Assembly (NCBI RefSeq): GCF_013523125.1
Contig: NZ_JAAMQJ010000036.1
Location: 1-54,313, forward strand
Reading direction: 5' to 3'
Length of the DNA stretch: 54,313 bases
Origin: Pseudomonas entomophila
Lineage (GTDB): Bacteria; Pseudomonadota; Gammaproteobacteria; Pseudomonadales; Pseudomonadaceae
The notes beneath the pieces were generated by a model. That model saw nothing but the letters and a program-made list of their open reading frames with translations, did no database searches and was not told where the DNA came from. Made by a program: the position numbers and the translations under genes. Shown here piece after piece: positions 23,622 through 32,570 of this stretch; position 1 is the first letter of the stretch, and each line of letters starts with the position of its first letter.

Positions 23622-24108
23622 ACTCGATCTGCAGCGTGCCACCGAGGCCGCTGCACCCGATGACGCCGCCTTCCGCCGTTGGTGCGAGCTGGCCCTGCGC
23701 CAGCGCAGCGCCGACTCCGAAATGACCATTCGCCTGGTCGACCTCGACGAAGGCCGCGCGCTCAACCACACCTACCGGCACAAGGACTACGCCACCAACG
23801 TGCTGTCCTTTCCGGCCGACGTGCCCGATGAACTGCTGGACATCCCGCTGCTCGGCGACCTGGTGATCTGCGTGCCGGTGGTCGAGCGCGAAGCCGCCGA
23901 ACAGGGCAAGGCCCTGGAGGCGCACTGGGCGCACCTGGTCATTCACGGCTGCCTGCACCTGCTCGGCTACGACCACATCGACGACGATGAGGCCGAGGAA
24001 ATGGAGGCGCTGGAGCGCACCCTGCTGGCGGAGCTCGGCCACCCCGATCCGTACGCCGACGACGACACCGACTCTTCACACCCCGATACCTGCAAGGATC
24101 ACGAGTAA
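23614..24108 (+). CDS. ybeY: endoribonuclease YbeY (rRNA maturation factor)
   Basis: Zinc-dependent single-strand endoribonuclease needed for 16S rRNA 3'-end maturation and ribosome quality control. The 164-residue protein carries the metal-binding motif HGCLHLLGYDH at residues 111-121, preceded by HKDYATNVLSFPADVP and ending in an acidic tail. ATG 23614 overlaps the end of ybeZ, which implies translational coupling of the two partner proteins. corC follows after 5 bp. Confidence 0.96.
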   Translation: MLELDLQRATEAAAPDDAAFRRWCELALRQRSADSEMTIRLVDLDEGRALNHTYRHKDYATNVLSFPADVPDELLDIPLLGDLVICVPVVEREAAEQGKALEAHWAHLVIHGCLHLLGYDHIDDDEAEEMEALERTLLAELGHPDPYADDDTDSSHPDTCKDHE

Positions 24109-24113
24109 CCGCC

Positions 24114-24959
24114 ATGAGCGAAGACCGATCGAGCAATGGGCAGAAGTCATGGCTGGGCAAACTGACCCAGGCTTTTGCCCATGAGCCGAAGAACCGCCAG
24201 GAGCTCCTCGAGCTGCTGCGCGAAGCCCACCAGAACAAACTGCTGGACAGCGAAGCGCTGGCCATCGTCGAGGGCGCCATCCAGGTCGCCGACCTGCAGG
24301 TGCGCGACATCATGGTGCCGCGTTCGCAGATGATCAGCATCCGCGCCACCCAGACGCCGCGCGAATTCCTGCCGGCGGTGATCGACGCGGCGCACTCGCG
24401 CTACCCGGTCATCGGCGAGAGCCACGACGACGTGCTCGGCGTGCTGCTGGCCAAGGACCTGCTGCCCTTGATCCTCAGGGAAAACGGCGACAGCGTCGAC
24501 ATCAAGAGCCTGCTGCGCCCGGCCACCTTCGTGCCCGAGTCCAAGCGCCTGAACGTGCTGCTGCGCGAGTTTCGCGCCAACCACAACCACATGGCCATCG
24601 TCATCGACGAATACGGCGGCGTGGCCGGCCTGGTGACCATCGAGGACGTGCTCGAGCAGATCGTCGGCGATATCGAGGACGAGCACGACGTCGAGGAAGA
24701 CAGCTACATCAAGCCGCTGCCCAACGGCGACTTCCTGGTCAAGGCGCTGACCCCGATCGAGCACTTCAACGAGTCCTTCGACGGCGATTTCTCGGACGAC
24801 GAATTCGACACCGTCGGCGGGCTGGTCATGAAGGCCTTCGGCTACATGCCCAAGCGCAACGAGACCACCGAGATCGGCGCCTACCGCTTCCGCGTCCTGA
24901 ACGCCGACAGCCGCCGCATCCACCTGCTGCGTCTGACCCCCATCAACCGCCAAGGATAG
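24114..24959 (+). CDS. corC: HlyC/CorC family CBS-domain protein
   Basis: A 281-residue cytoplasmic protein with paired CBS domains (about residues 65-195; RDIMVPRSQMISIRATQTPR, then VIGESHDDVLGVLLAKDLLP) and a CorC_HlyC C-terminal domain (SFDGDFSDDEFDTVGGLVMK). It is linked to magnesium/cobalt efflux in enteric bacteria, though the exact role is debated. It has no membrane helices, so it is the short YbeX/CorC type. It lies between ybeY and lnt with gaps of 5 and 2 bp, the standard ybeZ-ybeY-corC-lnt operon. Confidence 0.94.
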   Translation: MSEDRSSNGQKSWLGKLTQAFAHEPKNRQELLELLREAHQNKLLDSEALAIVEGAIQVADLQVRDIMVPRSQMISIRATQTPREFLPAVIDAAHSRYPVIGESHDDVLGVLLAKDLLPLILRENGDSVDIKSLLRPATFVPESKRLNVLLREFRANHNHMAIVIDEYGGVAGLVTIEDVLEQIVGDIEDEHDVEEDSYIKPLPNGDFLVKALTPIEHFNESFDGDFSDDEFDTVGGLVMKAFGYMPKRNETTEIGAYRFRVLNADSRRIHLLRLTPINRQG

Positions 24960-24961
24960 TC

Positions 24962-26479
24962 ATGCGTTGGATCACCCGCCCCGGCTGGCCCGGTAACCTG
25001 CTGGCCGTGGCGGCCGGCGCCAGCACGTCCCTGGCCCTGGCGCCGTTCGACGTCTGGCCACTCGCCGTCCTGGCGATCGCCCTGTTCTACCTCGGCCTGC
25101 GCTCGCTCAGCCCGCGCCAGGCACTGGGCCGTGGCTGGTGCTACGGCTTCGGGCTGTATGGCGCCGGCACCAGCTGGATCTATGTCAGCATCAACACCTA
25201 CGGCGGCGCTTCGCCCTTGCTGGCGACCTTGCTGCTGCTGGCGTTCTTCGCGGCCATCGCCTGGTTCTTCGCCCTGCCGGCCTGGCTCTGGGCGCGCTGG
25301 CTGCGGCGCAGCGAGGCGCCCTTGGCCGATGCCCTGGGCTTCGCTGCCCTGTGGCTGTTGCAGGAAGCGTTCCGCGGCTGGTTCCTGACCGGCTTCCCCT
25401 GGCTGTATGCCGGTTACAGCCAGCTCGATGGCCCGCTGGCCGGGCTGGCCCCGGTGGGCGGCGTCTGGCTGGTATCGTTCGTGCTGGCCCTGAGTGCGGC
25501 GCTGTTGTGCAACCTGCCGCGCCTGCGTGCGCGGGGCGCGCTGCTGGCAGGCGGCCTGGCCCTGCTGATCGCCCCCTGGGCCATCGGCTGGGCGCTCAAG
25601 GGTCACGCCTGGACGCAACCGTCGGGCAAGCCGCTGTCGGTGGCCGCGATCCAGGGCAACGTCGAACAGGACCTGAAATGGGACCCGGCGCACGTCAATG
25701 CGCAACTGGCGCTGTACCGCGACCTGAGTGTCGCCTCGCGGCCGGTCGACCTGCTGGTCTGGCCGGAAACCGCAGTGCCGGTGCTCAAGGACCAGGCCCA
25801 GGGCTTCATCGACATGATGGGGACGTTCGCCACGGACCGTCGGTCCGCGCTGATCACTGGCGTGCCGGTGCGCGAGGTGGTCGATGGCCAGCGCCGCTAC
25901 TACAATGGCATCACCGTGGCCGGCGGCGGCGAAGGCACCTACCTCAAGCAGAAGCTGGTGCCCTTCGGCGAGTACGTGCCCTTGCAGGACATGCTGCGCG
26001 GGCTGATCGAGTTCTTCAACCTGCCGATGTCGGACTTCGCTCGGGGCCCGGCCCAGCAGGCGCTGTTGCAGGCCAAGGGGCACGCGATCGCGCCGTACAT
26101 CTGCTATGAGGTGGTCTACCCGGAGTTCGCCGCCGGCCTGGCCGCGCGCAGCGACCTGCTGCTGACCATCAGCAACGACACCTGGTTCGGCACTTCGATC
26201 GGCCCGCTGCAACACCTGCAGATGGCGCAGATGCGTGCACTGGAGGCCGGGCGCTGGATGATCCGCGCCACCAACAACGGCGTCACCGCGCTGATCGACC
26301 CGTTCGGCCGGATCACCGAGCGTGTACCGCAGTTCCAGCAGGCCGTGCTGTACGGTGACGTCGTGCCGATGCAGGACCTGACGCCCTACCTGCGCTGGCG
26401 CTCCTGGCCCCTGGCGCTGGTCTGCGCCGGGCTGCTGGGCTGGGCGGCGCTTGCCCGGCGTCGTACGGGTCGCGTCTAG
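24962..26479 (+). CDS. lnt: apolipoprotein N-acyltransferase
   Basis: Inner-membrane enzyme that adds the third acyl chain to lipoproteins, needed for Lol-dependent transport to the outer membrane. The 505-residue protein has about six N-terminal helices and a periplasmic nitrilase domain. The catalytic triad is visible: E269 (WPETAVP), K329 (YLKQKLVPFGEYVP) and C381 (YICYEVVYPE). It is the last gene of the ybeZ operon. Many predicted lipoproteins in this window (LptE, RlpA, the MORN protein and the MltB-like protein) are its potential substrates. Its stop shares a CTAG with the convergent DUF218 gene. Confidence 0.96.
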   Translation: MRWITRPGWPGNLLAVAAGASTSLALAPFDVWPLAVLAIALFYLGLRSLSPRQALGRGWCYGFGLYGAGTSWIYVSINTYGGASPLLATLLLLAFFAAIAWFFALPAWLWARWLRRSEAPLADALGFAALWLLQEAFRGWFLTGFPWLYAGYSQLDGPLAGLAPVGGVWLVSFVLALSAALLCNLPRLRARGALLAGGLALLIAPWAIGWALKGHAWTQPSGKPLSVAAIQGNVEQDLKWDPAHVNAQLALYRDLSVASRPVDLLVWPETAVPVLKDQAQGFIDMMGTFATDRRSALITGVPVREVVDGQRRYYNGITVAGGGEGTYLKQKLVPFGEYVPLQDMLRGLIEFFNLPMSDFARGPAQQALLQAKGHAIAPYICYEVVYPEFAAGLAARSDLLLTISNDTWFGTSIGPLQHLQMAQMRALEAGRWMIRATNNGVTALIDPFGRITERVPQFQQAVLYGDVVPMQDLTPYLRWRSWPLALVCAGLLGWAALARRRTGRV

Positions 26480-27243
26480 CGGCCCTGGAACAGGCGGTAG
26501 CCCACCAGGCCTGCCGCCTCGTTGAGCAGTTGCCCATTGCGCCAGACGGCTCGGTTTTCCGGGAGCAGCCCGGCGAAAGGTCCCACCGGTGCATGGCCGA
26601 GAAAGCCCACCGGTGCTGGCACGACCGTCAGGCCATTGGCCTCGAAACTCCAGCGTGCACGGGGCATGTGCCAGGCCTGAGTCACCAGCACCACGCGGTC
26701 GATGCCCAGCGGCCGAAGCCGTTCGGCCGTGAAGCGGGCATTCTCCCAGGTCGTTCGGCTGGCACCCTCCTCCCACGTCACCTGGACGCCGAAATCCTGC
26801 TGCAGACGCTCGGCCATCAACCGCGCCTCGCTCGGTGGTGTTCCGTAGTGCAGGCCGCCGCTGGTCAGCAACGGCAGCCCTGAGGCCTTGGCCAGTTGTG
26901 CGGCGAAGCGCATGCGCTCCAGGGCCACGCCGGTGGGCTGGTCTTCACCGCCCCAGGCCGGATCGCCCCGCTCGCGCCCCGCACCGAGCACCACGATGAC
27001 CTGGGCCTGGGACGCCAGCGTCGACCAGTGCGCCAGGGGCAGCGGCGGTTCACGCTCGAGCAGCCGTGCTGCCTGCTGCACCACCAGCGGCAGGCTCATC
27101 AGCCACAGCCCGCCCACCCCCAGTACCAGGCAGGCGCGGGCCAGGCGCGGGCGACGGCGACGCAGCCACAGGCCGGCCAGGACCAGCAGCAACAGCGACC
27201 CAGGGGGTAGCAGCAGGTGTTTGAGGAGAAAGCGGATCGGCAT
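26476..27243 (-). CDS. YdcF/ElyC-like DUF218 membrane protein
   Basis: A 255-residue inner-membrane protein with two N-terminal helices (about residues 8-24 and 36-52) and a periplasmic DUF218 domain: VIVVLGAGRERGDPAWGGED, LLTSGGLHYGTPPSEARLMA, SRTTWENARFTAERLRPLGI, and LVTQAWHMPRARWSFEANGL. ElyC in E. coli affects peptidoglycan and enterobacterial common antigen synthesis; this relative probably works on the envelope too (inference). It lies between lnt and leuS, as in other Pseudomonas. Convergent overlap with lnt is only the CTAG. Confidence 0.88.
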   Translation of the reverse strand: MPIRFLLKHLLLPPGSLLLLVLAGLWLRRRRPRLARACLVLGVGGLWLMSLPLVVQQAARLLEREPPLPLAHWSTLASQAQVIVVLGAGRERGDPAWGGEDQPTGVALERMRFAAQLAKASGLPLLTSGGLHYGTPPSEARLMAERLQQDFGVQVTWEEGASRTTWENARFTAERLRPLGIDRVVLVTQAWHMPRARWSFEANGLTVVPAPVGFLGHAPVGPFAGLLPENRAVWRNGQLLNEAAGLVGYRLFQGR

Positions 27244-27281
27244 GGTGCACCTCGTCTCGGTGCACGCAGCCTAGGGGGATC

Positions 27282-27312
27282 GGCACCCGGCCACAAGACG
27301 TGGCCCGGTGCC
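27282..27312 (-). terminator. hairpin after the 27321 gene
   Basis: GGCACCCGGCCAC (27282-27294) pairs with GTGGCCCGGTGCC (27300-27312) except for one central C-C mismatch, with a 5-nt loop. It sits between the small hypothetical gene and the DUF218 gene on the minus strand. There is no T-run. Confidence 0.4.
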
Positions 27313-27320
27313 GAGAGCGG

Positions 27321-27638
27321 TCAGCGCGCCGGCAGGCGTTGTGCGCGGGCCGACGTGTCGCGGCGCTTGCGATCGCGCAGCCAGACGACCTCGGCGGTGC
27401 GTCTGGCGGGACGCTGTCGGGGCGCTTCGGCCGCCAGGCCCTGATGCGGGGGCAGCGCGTTCAGATACGCCTTGAGCACGTCGTACTCGGCACGGCTCAG
27501 GCCGCGCAGTTCCAGTTCGGTCGGCTGTTCGTCACGCAATCGCACCGACGTGCGGGCCGTCTCCAGGGCTAGGCCAAGTCGGTCGATCAGACGTTCATAG
27601 ACATCGGTTGGGGATTGGGGGGTGTGCGGCTCTCCCAT
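27321..27638 (-). CDS. small conserved hypothetical protein
   Basis: A 105-residue soluble protein that I do not assign to a named family. The first 60 residues look structured and helical (TDVYERLIDRLGLALETART, then ELELRGLSRAEYDVLKAYLN); the rest is Arg/Ala-rich and probably disordered. I believe similar small genes sit upstream of leuS in other Pseudomonas, which supports it being real. It is divergent from leuS and co-directional with the DUF218 gene. Start ATG 27638. Confidence 0.65.
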   Translation of the reverse strand: MGEPHTPQSPTDVYERLIDRLGLALETARTSVRLRDEQPTELELRGLSRAEYDVLKAYLNALPPHQGLAAEAPRQRPARRTAEVVWLRDRKRRDTSARAQRLPAR

Positions 27639-27816
27639 GCGGGCACCTCGTTGGGGATGACAGTCTCATGCACCCCTGAGCTTAGCGGCACCTGCGCCGG
27701 CAGCCGGACGCCGCGACCAACGGCCATCGGCACGGCCCGACGCAATCAGGGTTTCCCACGGTAGGCGGCGCTCATGTATGCTACGGCGTTCACTCCACCG
27801 ACGCCGGATTGCCGTC

Positions 27817-27835
27817 GCAGCGAGGTTTTCGCTGC
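27817..27835 (+). promoter_or_regulatory. hairpin in the leuS leader
   Basis: GCAGCGA (27817-27823) pairs with TCGCTGC (27829-27835) around the loop GGTTT, 38 bp before the leuS start codon. No T-box or leucine-rich leader peptide is evident. Role unknown. Confidence 0.3.
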
Positions 27836-27872
27836 CTGGACAGGGTCTTTCATCTCTCAGCGCAAAGTAGCC

Positions 27873-30479
27873 ATGCACGAACAATATCAGCCCCGTGAAA
27901 TCGAAGCCGCCGCCCAGCACGCCTGGGAAGCGAACCAGTCGTTCGCCGTGACCGAACAGCCAGGCAAGGACACCTACTACTGCCTGTCGATGTTCCCGTA
28001 CCCGAGCGGCAAGCTGCACATGGGGCACGTGCGCAACTACACCATCGGCGACGTGATCGCCCGCTACCAGCGCATGCTCGGCAAGAACGTGCTGCAGCCC
28101 ATGGGCTGGGACGCCTTCGGCATGCCGGCGGAAAACGCCGCGATGAAGAATAACGTCGCGCCGGCCAAGTGGACGTACGAGAACATCGAGTACATGAAGA
28201 CCCAGCTCAAGAGCCTGGGCCTGGCGATCGACTGGTCGCGTGAAGTGACCACCTGCAAGCCGGACTACTACCGCTGGGAGCAGTGGCTGTTCACCCGTCT
28301 GTTCGAGAAGGGCGTCATCTACCGCAAGAACGGCACCGTCAACTGGGACCCGGCCGACCAGACCGTGCTCGCCAACGAGCAGGTCATCGACGGCCGCGGC
28401 TGGCGTTCGGGCGCGCTGATCGAGAAGCGCGAGATCCCGATGTACTACTTCCGCATCACCGACTACGCCGACGAGTTGCTGGAAAGCCTCGACGAGCTGC
28501 CAGGCTGGCCCGAGCAGGTCAAGACCATGCAGCGCAACTGGATCGGCAAGTCGCGCGGCATGGAAGTGCAGTTCCCCCACGACCTGGCCAGCATCGGCCA
28601 TGCCGGCGCGCTGAAGGTCTTCACCACGCGCCCCGACACCCTGATGGGCGCCACCTACGTGGCCGTGGCCGCCGAGCACCCGCTGGCCACCCAGGCCGCC
28701 CAAGGTAATCCTGAGCTGCAGGCGTTCATCGACGCCTGCAAGAGCGGCAGCGTCGCCGAAGCCGACATCGCCACCCAAGAAAAGAAAGGCATGCCGACGT
28801 CGCTGTTCGTCGAGCACCCGCTGACCGGCGAGAAGCTGCCGGTCTGGGTCGCCAACTACGTGCTGATGCACTACGGTGACGGCGCCGTGATGGCAGTCCC
28901 GGCCCATGACGAGCGTGATTTCGAGTTCGCCCGCAAGTACCAGTTGCCGATCAAGGCCGTGGTGCGCACCAGCGCGGGCGACACGGTCGGTGACGACTGG
29001 CTGCCGGCCTACGGCGAGCATGGCCAGCTGATCAACTCCGGCGCGTTCGACGGCCTGGACTTCGAAGGTGCCTTCGACGCCATCGAAGCCGCCTTGATCC
29101 GCAAGGACCTCGGCCAGTCGCGCACCCAGTTCCGCCTGCGCGACTGGGGCATCAGCCGCCAGCGCTACTGGGGCTGCCCGATCCCGATCATCCACTGCCC
29201 GAACTGCGGCGACGTGCCGGTACCGGAAGACCAGCTGCCGGTGACCCTGCCGGAGAACGTGGTGCCCGATGGCGCCGGCTCGCCCCTGGCGCGCATGCCC
29301 GAGTTCTACGACTGCAGCTGCCCGACCTGTGGCGCCGCGGCCAAGCGCGAAACCGACACCATGGACACTTTCGTCGAGTCGTCCTGGTACTTCGCCCGCT
29401 ACGCCTCGCCTCACTACGAAGGCGGCATGGTCGACCCCAAGGCGGCCAACCACTGGCTGCCGGTGGACCAGTACATCGGTGGCATCGAGCATGCCATCCT
29501 GCACCTGCTCTACGCGCGCTTCTTCCACAAGCTGATGCGCGACGAAGGCCTGGTCACCTCGAACGAGCCGTTCAAGAACCTGCTGACCCAGGGCATGGTG
29601 GTCGCCGACACCTACTACCGTGTGGCCAGCAACGGCGGCAAGGACTGGTTCAACCCGGCCGATGTCGAGATCGAGCGTGACGCCAAGGCCAAGGTCATCG
29701 GCGCTCGCCTGAAGTCCGACGGCCTGCCGGTGGAAATCGGCGGCACCGAGAAGATGTCCAAGTCGAAGAACAATGGCGTCGATCCGCAGTCGATGATCGA
29801 GGTCTACGGCGCCGACACCTGCCGCCTGTTCATGATGTTCGCCTCGCCGCCCGACGCCAGCCTGGAGTGGTCCGATGCCGGTGTCGAAGGCGCCAGCCGC
29901 TTCCTGCGCCGCGTCTGGCGTCTGGCCCAGGCCCACGTGAGCGCCGGCCTGCCGGGCACGCTGGACGTGGCCGCGCTGGACGATGCGCAGAAAGTCGTGC
30001 GCCGTGCCATCCATGTCGCCATCAAGCAGGCCGGGACCGACGTGGGCCAGTTCCACAAGTTCAACACCGCCATTGCCCAGGTGATGACGCTGATGAACGT
30101 GCTGGAAAAGGCCCCGCAGGCCACCGCACAGGACCGAGCCCTGCTGCACGAAGGCCTGGAAGCCGTCACCCTGCTGCTGGCCCCGATCACCCCGCACATC
30201 AGCCACGTGCTGTGGGAGCAGCTGGGTCATGCCCAGCCGGTGATCGACGCCGCCTGGCCGGCCGTGGACGAACAGGCCCTGGTGCAGGACAGCGTCGTGC
30301 TGGTGGTCCAGGTCAATGGCAAACTGCGCGGCCAGGTCGAGATGCCGGCCGGCGCCAGCCGCGAAGAGGTCGAAGCCGCTGCCCGTGCCAACGAGAACGT
30401 ACTGCGCTTCACCGAAGGCCTGGCCATCCGCAAGGTCATCGTGGTGCCAGGCAAGCTGGTCAACATCGTCGCCAATTGA
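27873..30479 (+). CDS. leuS: leucine--tRNA ligase
   Basis: Class I aminoacyl-tRNA synthetase charging tRNA-Leu, 868 residues, which is normal. The HIGH motif appears as HMGH (49-52, within PYPSGKLHMGH) and KMSKS at 627-631. The editing (CP1) domain is present (TTRPDTLMGATYVAVAAEHP). The C-terminal anticodon-binding region ends in VVPGKLVNIVAN. ATG 27873 (MHEQYQPREI) is the family start; an upstream in-frame ATG at 27774 is less likely. lptE follows after 61 bp. Confidence 0.98.
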   Translation: MHEQYQPREIEAAAQHAWEANQSFAVTEQPGKDTYYCLSMFPYPSGKLHMGHVRNYTIGDVIARYQRMLGKNVLQPMGWDAFGMPAENAAMKNNVAPAKWTYENIEYMKTQLKSLGLAIDWSREVTTCKPDYYRWEQWLFTRLFEKGVIYRKNGTVNWDPADQTVLANEQVIDGRGWRSGALIEKREIPMYYFRITDYADELLESLDELPGWPEQVKTMQRNWIGKSRGMEVQFPHDLASIGHAGALKVFTTRPDTLMGATYVAVAAEHPLATQAAQGNPELQAFIDACKSGSVAEADIATQEKKGMPTSLFVEHPLTGEKLPVWVANYVLMHYGDGAVMAVPAHDERDFEFARKYQLPIKAVVRTSAGDTVGDDWLPAYGEHGQLINSGAFDGLDFEGAFDAIEAALIRKDLGQSRTQFRLRDWGISRQRYWGCPIPIIHCPNCGDVPVPEDQLPVTLPENVVPDGAGSPLARMPEFYDCSCPTCGAAAKRETDTMDTFVESSWYFARYASPHYEGGMVDPKAANHWLPVDQYIGGIEHAILHLLYARFFHKLMRDEGLVTSNEPFKNLLTQGMVVADTYYRVASNGGKDWFNPADVEIERDAKAKVIGARLKSDGLPVEIGGTEKMSKSKNNGVDPQSMIEVYGADTCRLFMMFASPPDASLEWSDAGVEGASRFLRRVWRLAQAHVSAGLPGTLDVAALDDAQKVVRRAIHVAIKQAGTDVGQFHKFNTAIAQVMTLMNVLEKAPQATAQDRALLHEGLEAVTLLLAPITPHISHVLWEQLGHAQPVIDAAWPAVDEQALVQDSVVLVVQVNGKLRGQVEMPAGASREEVEAAARANENVLRFTEGLAIRKVIVVPGKLVNIVAN

Positions 30480-30540
30480 TGGCAACGCCTGTCTGCGAAC
30501 GGCGCAGGCAGGCGGAATCGGCCCAGAAGGGAGCAACAAC

Positions 30541-31146
30541 ATGATCAAACGCAATCTGCTGGTAGTGGGCCTGGCCGTGCTGCTGAGCGCCTGTGGTTTC
30601 CAGCTGCGCGGTACCGGCGAAGCCGACCTGAGCCTGCGCGAGCTGGACGTCAGCGCCCGTAACGCCTATGGCGACACCGTGAAGCAGCTGCGCCAGGCCC
30701 TGGAGAACGACGGTGTGGCCGTGCGCAGCAGCGCCCCTTACCGCCTGATCCTGACCCGCGAGGACGAGAACCAGCGCGCCGCCACCTATGCCGGTGGTAG
30801 CCGTTCGGCCGACTACGAGCTGACCACGGTGCTGAACTACACCATCGCCGGCCTGAACAACGCTGAATTGCTGTCGGACAAGGTCACCGTGCGCCGCGTC
30901 TACACCCGTGACGGCAACAACGTCACCGGCGGCGACCAGGAAGCGGCTCAGGTGCGCAAGGAAATGCGCCGTGACCTGATCCAGGCCATGATCGTGCGCT
31001 TGCAACTGCTGACGCCTGCGCGTCTGGACGAGCTGCAGAAGGACGCCGACGCCCGTGCCCGCGCGCAGGCCCAGGCGCTGGAAGACGCGCGCCGCGCTCA
31101 GGATGAGACGCCGCAGCAGTCGCCTCTGGAACTGCCGGTTCAGTGA
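30541..31146 (+). CDS. lptE: LPS-assembly lipoprotein LptE
   Basis: Outer-membrane lipoprotein that plugs and assists LptD in placing LPS at the cell surface. The 201-residue precursor has a signal peptide ending in the lipobox LSAC with Cys at residue 18 (CGFQLRG, typical for LptE). The LptE core (ELDVSARNAYGDTVKQLRQA, then YELTTVLNYTIAG) follows, with a charged Ala/Gln-rich tail after about residue 165. It lies between leuS and holA, the conserved proteobacterial order. ATG 30541 has a good ribosome-binding site (AAGGGAGC). Confidence 0.94.
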   Translation: MIKRNLLVVGLAVLLSACGFQLRGTGEADLSLRELDVSARNAYGDTVKQLRQALENDGVAVRSSAPYRLILTREDENQRAATYAGGSRSADYELTTVLNYTIAGLNNAELLSDKVTVRRVYTRDGNNVTGGDQEAAQVRKEMRRDLIQAMIVRLQLLTPARLDELQKDADARARAQAQALEDARRAQDETPQQSPLELPVQ

Positions 31147-31151
31147 TGCCA

Positions 31152-31180
31152 GGCGGGGCACCTCAGGGTGCCCCGCCTTT
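31152..31180 (+). terminator. strong hairpin between lptE and holA
   Basis: GGCGGGGCACC (31152-31162) pairs perfectly with GGTGCCCCGCC (31167-31177) around a 4-nt loop and is followed by TTT. It begins 5 bp after the lptE stop and ends 8 bp before the holA start. It could attenuate leuS-lptE transcription into holA, or cover the holA start. Confidence 0.55.
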
Positions 31181-31187
31181 CCCGCCC

Positions 31188-32225
31188 ATGAAACTCGCCC
31201 CCGCCCAACTCGACAAGCACCTGCAAGGCGCGTTGGCCCCCGTCTACGTGGTCAGCGGCGACGACCCGTTGCTGTGCCAGGAAGCCGCCGACGCCATTCG
31301 CGCCGCCGCGCGCCATCAGGGCCACGACGAGCGCCAGGTGTTCTCCGCCGATGCCAACTTCGACTGGGGCAACCTGTTGCTCGCCGGCGCGAGCCTGTCG
31401 CTGTTCGCCCAGAAGCGCCTGCTGGAAGTCAGGCTGCCCAGCGGCAAGCCGGGCGACAAGGGCGCAGCCGCCCTGATCGACTACGTCAGCCGGCCAGCCG
31501 ACGACACCGTGCTGCTGGTCAGCCTGCCCCGGCTCGATGCCAGCGCGCAGAAGTCCAAGTGGGGCAAGGCCCTGATCGACAGCCCGCAGTGCCAGTTCGT
31601 GCAGATCTGGCCGGTGGATGCGCACCAGTTGCCGCAATGGATCAACCAGCGCCTGGCGCGGGCCGGGCTGTCGGCGCAGCGTGACGCGGTCGATCTGATC
31701 GCCGCACGGGTGGAGGGCAACCTGCTCGCCGCCGCCCAGGAAATCGAAAAGCTCAAGCTGCTGGCCGAGGGCAACCAGGTGACGGTGGACACCGTGCAGG
31801 CGGCGGTGGCCGACAGTGCGCGTTTCGATGTCTTCGGGCTGGTCGATGCGGTGATCAAGGGCGAGGCGAGCCATGCCCTGCGCATGCTCGAAGGGTTGCG
31901 CGGTGAAGGGGTCGAAGCGCCGGTGATCCTCTGGGCCCTGGCCCGCGAGCTGCGCCTGCTGGCCGGTATCGCCCAGCAGTTCAGCCAGGGTATTCCCCTG
32001 GACAAGGCCTTCAGCCAGGCCAAGCCGCCGGTATGGGACAAGCGCCGACCGCTGGTGGGCAAGGCGTTGCAACGGTTGTCGGCACAGCGCTGGAACCAGT
32101 TGCTGGTGGACGCTCAGCGGATCGATGCGCAGATCAAGGGCCAGTCAGAGGGCTGCCCTTGGGTCGGTCTGGCGCGGCTGGTACTGTTGATGGCGGGTCA
32201 GCGGGTGTCGTTGCCGGCGCAGTGA
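31188..32225 (+). CDS. holA: DNA polymerase III subunit delta
   Basis: Delta subunit of the clamp loader; it opens the beta clamp ring. The 345-residue length fits. The N-terminal domain has LAPVYVVSGDDPLLCQEAAD and the clamp-binding region (FSADANFDWGNLLLAGASLS with LFAQKRLLEVRLPSG). The AAA+-like part includes LIAARVEGNLLAAAQEIEKL. ATG 31188 matches the usual start (MKLAPAQLDKHL) but has no clear ribosome-binding site, because a strong hairpin fills the space before it. It is third in leuS-lptE-holA. Confidence 0.95.
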   Translation: MKLAPAQLDKHLQGALAPVYVVSGDDPLLCQEAADAIRAAARHQGHDERQVFSADANFDWGNLLLAGASLSLFAQKRLLEVRLPSGKPGDKGAAALIDYVSRPADDTVLLVSLPRLDASAQKSKWGKALIDSPQCQFVQIWPVDAHQLPQWINQRLARAGLSAQRDAVDLIAARVEGNLLAAAQEIEKLKLLAEGNQVTVDTVQAAVADSARFDVFGLVDAVIKGEASHALRMLEGLRGEGVEAPVILWALARELRLLAGIAQQFSQGIPLDKAFSQAKPPVWDKRRPLVGKALQRLSAQRWNQLLVDAQRIDAQIKGQSEGCPWVGLARLVLLMAGQRVSLPAQ

Positions 32226-32390
32226 CGGGCTCGAACGGGTGCCCGATGGGGTTATCCTGCTGATCATTGCTGTAGCGCTGATCTGCCAGATGGCGTGGCG
32301 GGATTCATGGGCCTTGCGAGCCCAATCTCGGCACAGCCCCCCCCCACAGGTGACCGCGATAGCCTGCAACCCCGCGGTGGGGCTACGGGT

Positions 32391-32430
32391 GTAGGAGCGG
32401 CCCCTGTGCCGCGATTGGGCCCGCAGGGCC
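32391..32430. repeat. REP element, GCGGCCCCTG type
   Basis: GTAGGAGCGGCCCCTGTGCC followed by GCGATTGGGCCCGCAGGGCC. It is the same unit as at 12737-12780 and, inverted, at 54178-54220. Confidence 0.75.
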
Positions 32431-32500
32431 AGGGCTTTCAACGTCTTTGCCTAAGACGATGTGGACCACATCGCCGATCTGGCAGAGCGGTTCATCTCCT

Positions 32501-32570
32501 CTGTGGGGGCTTGCCCGCGATGCAGGCGGTGATGGGCCGGACGCCATCGCGGGCAAGCCCGCGCCCACAG
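32501..32570. repeat. inverted REP pair (BIME), GCGGGCAAGCCCGC type
   Basis: TGTGGGGGCTTGCCCGCGAT and ATCGCGGGCAAGCCCGCGCC face each other across a 25-bp spacer. This is the common P. putida REP family. A second pair lies at 35524-35622. Confidence 0.85.
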
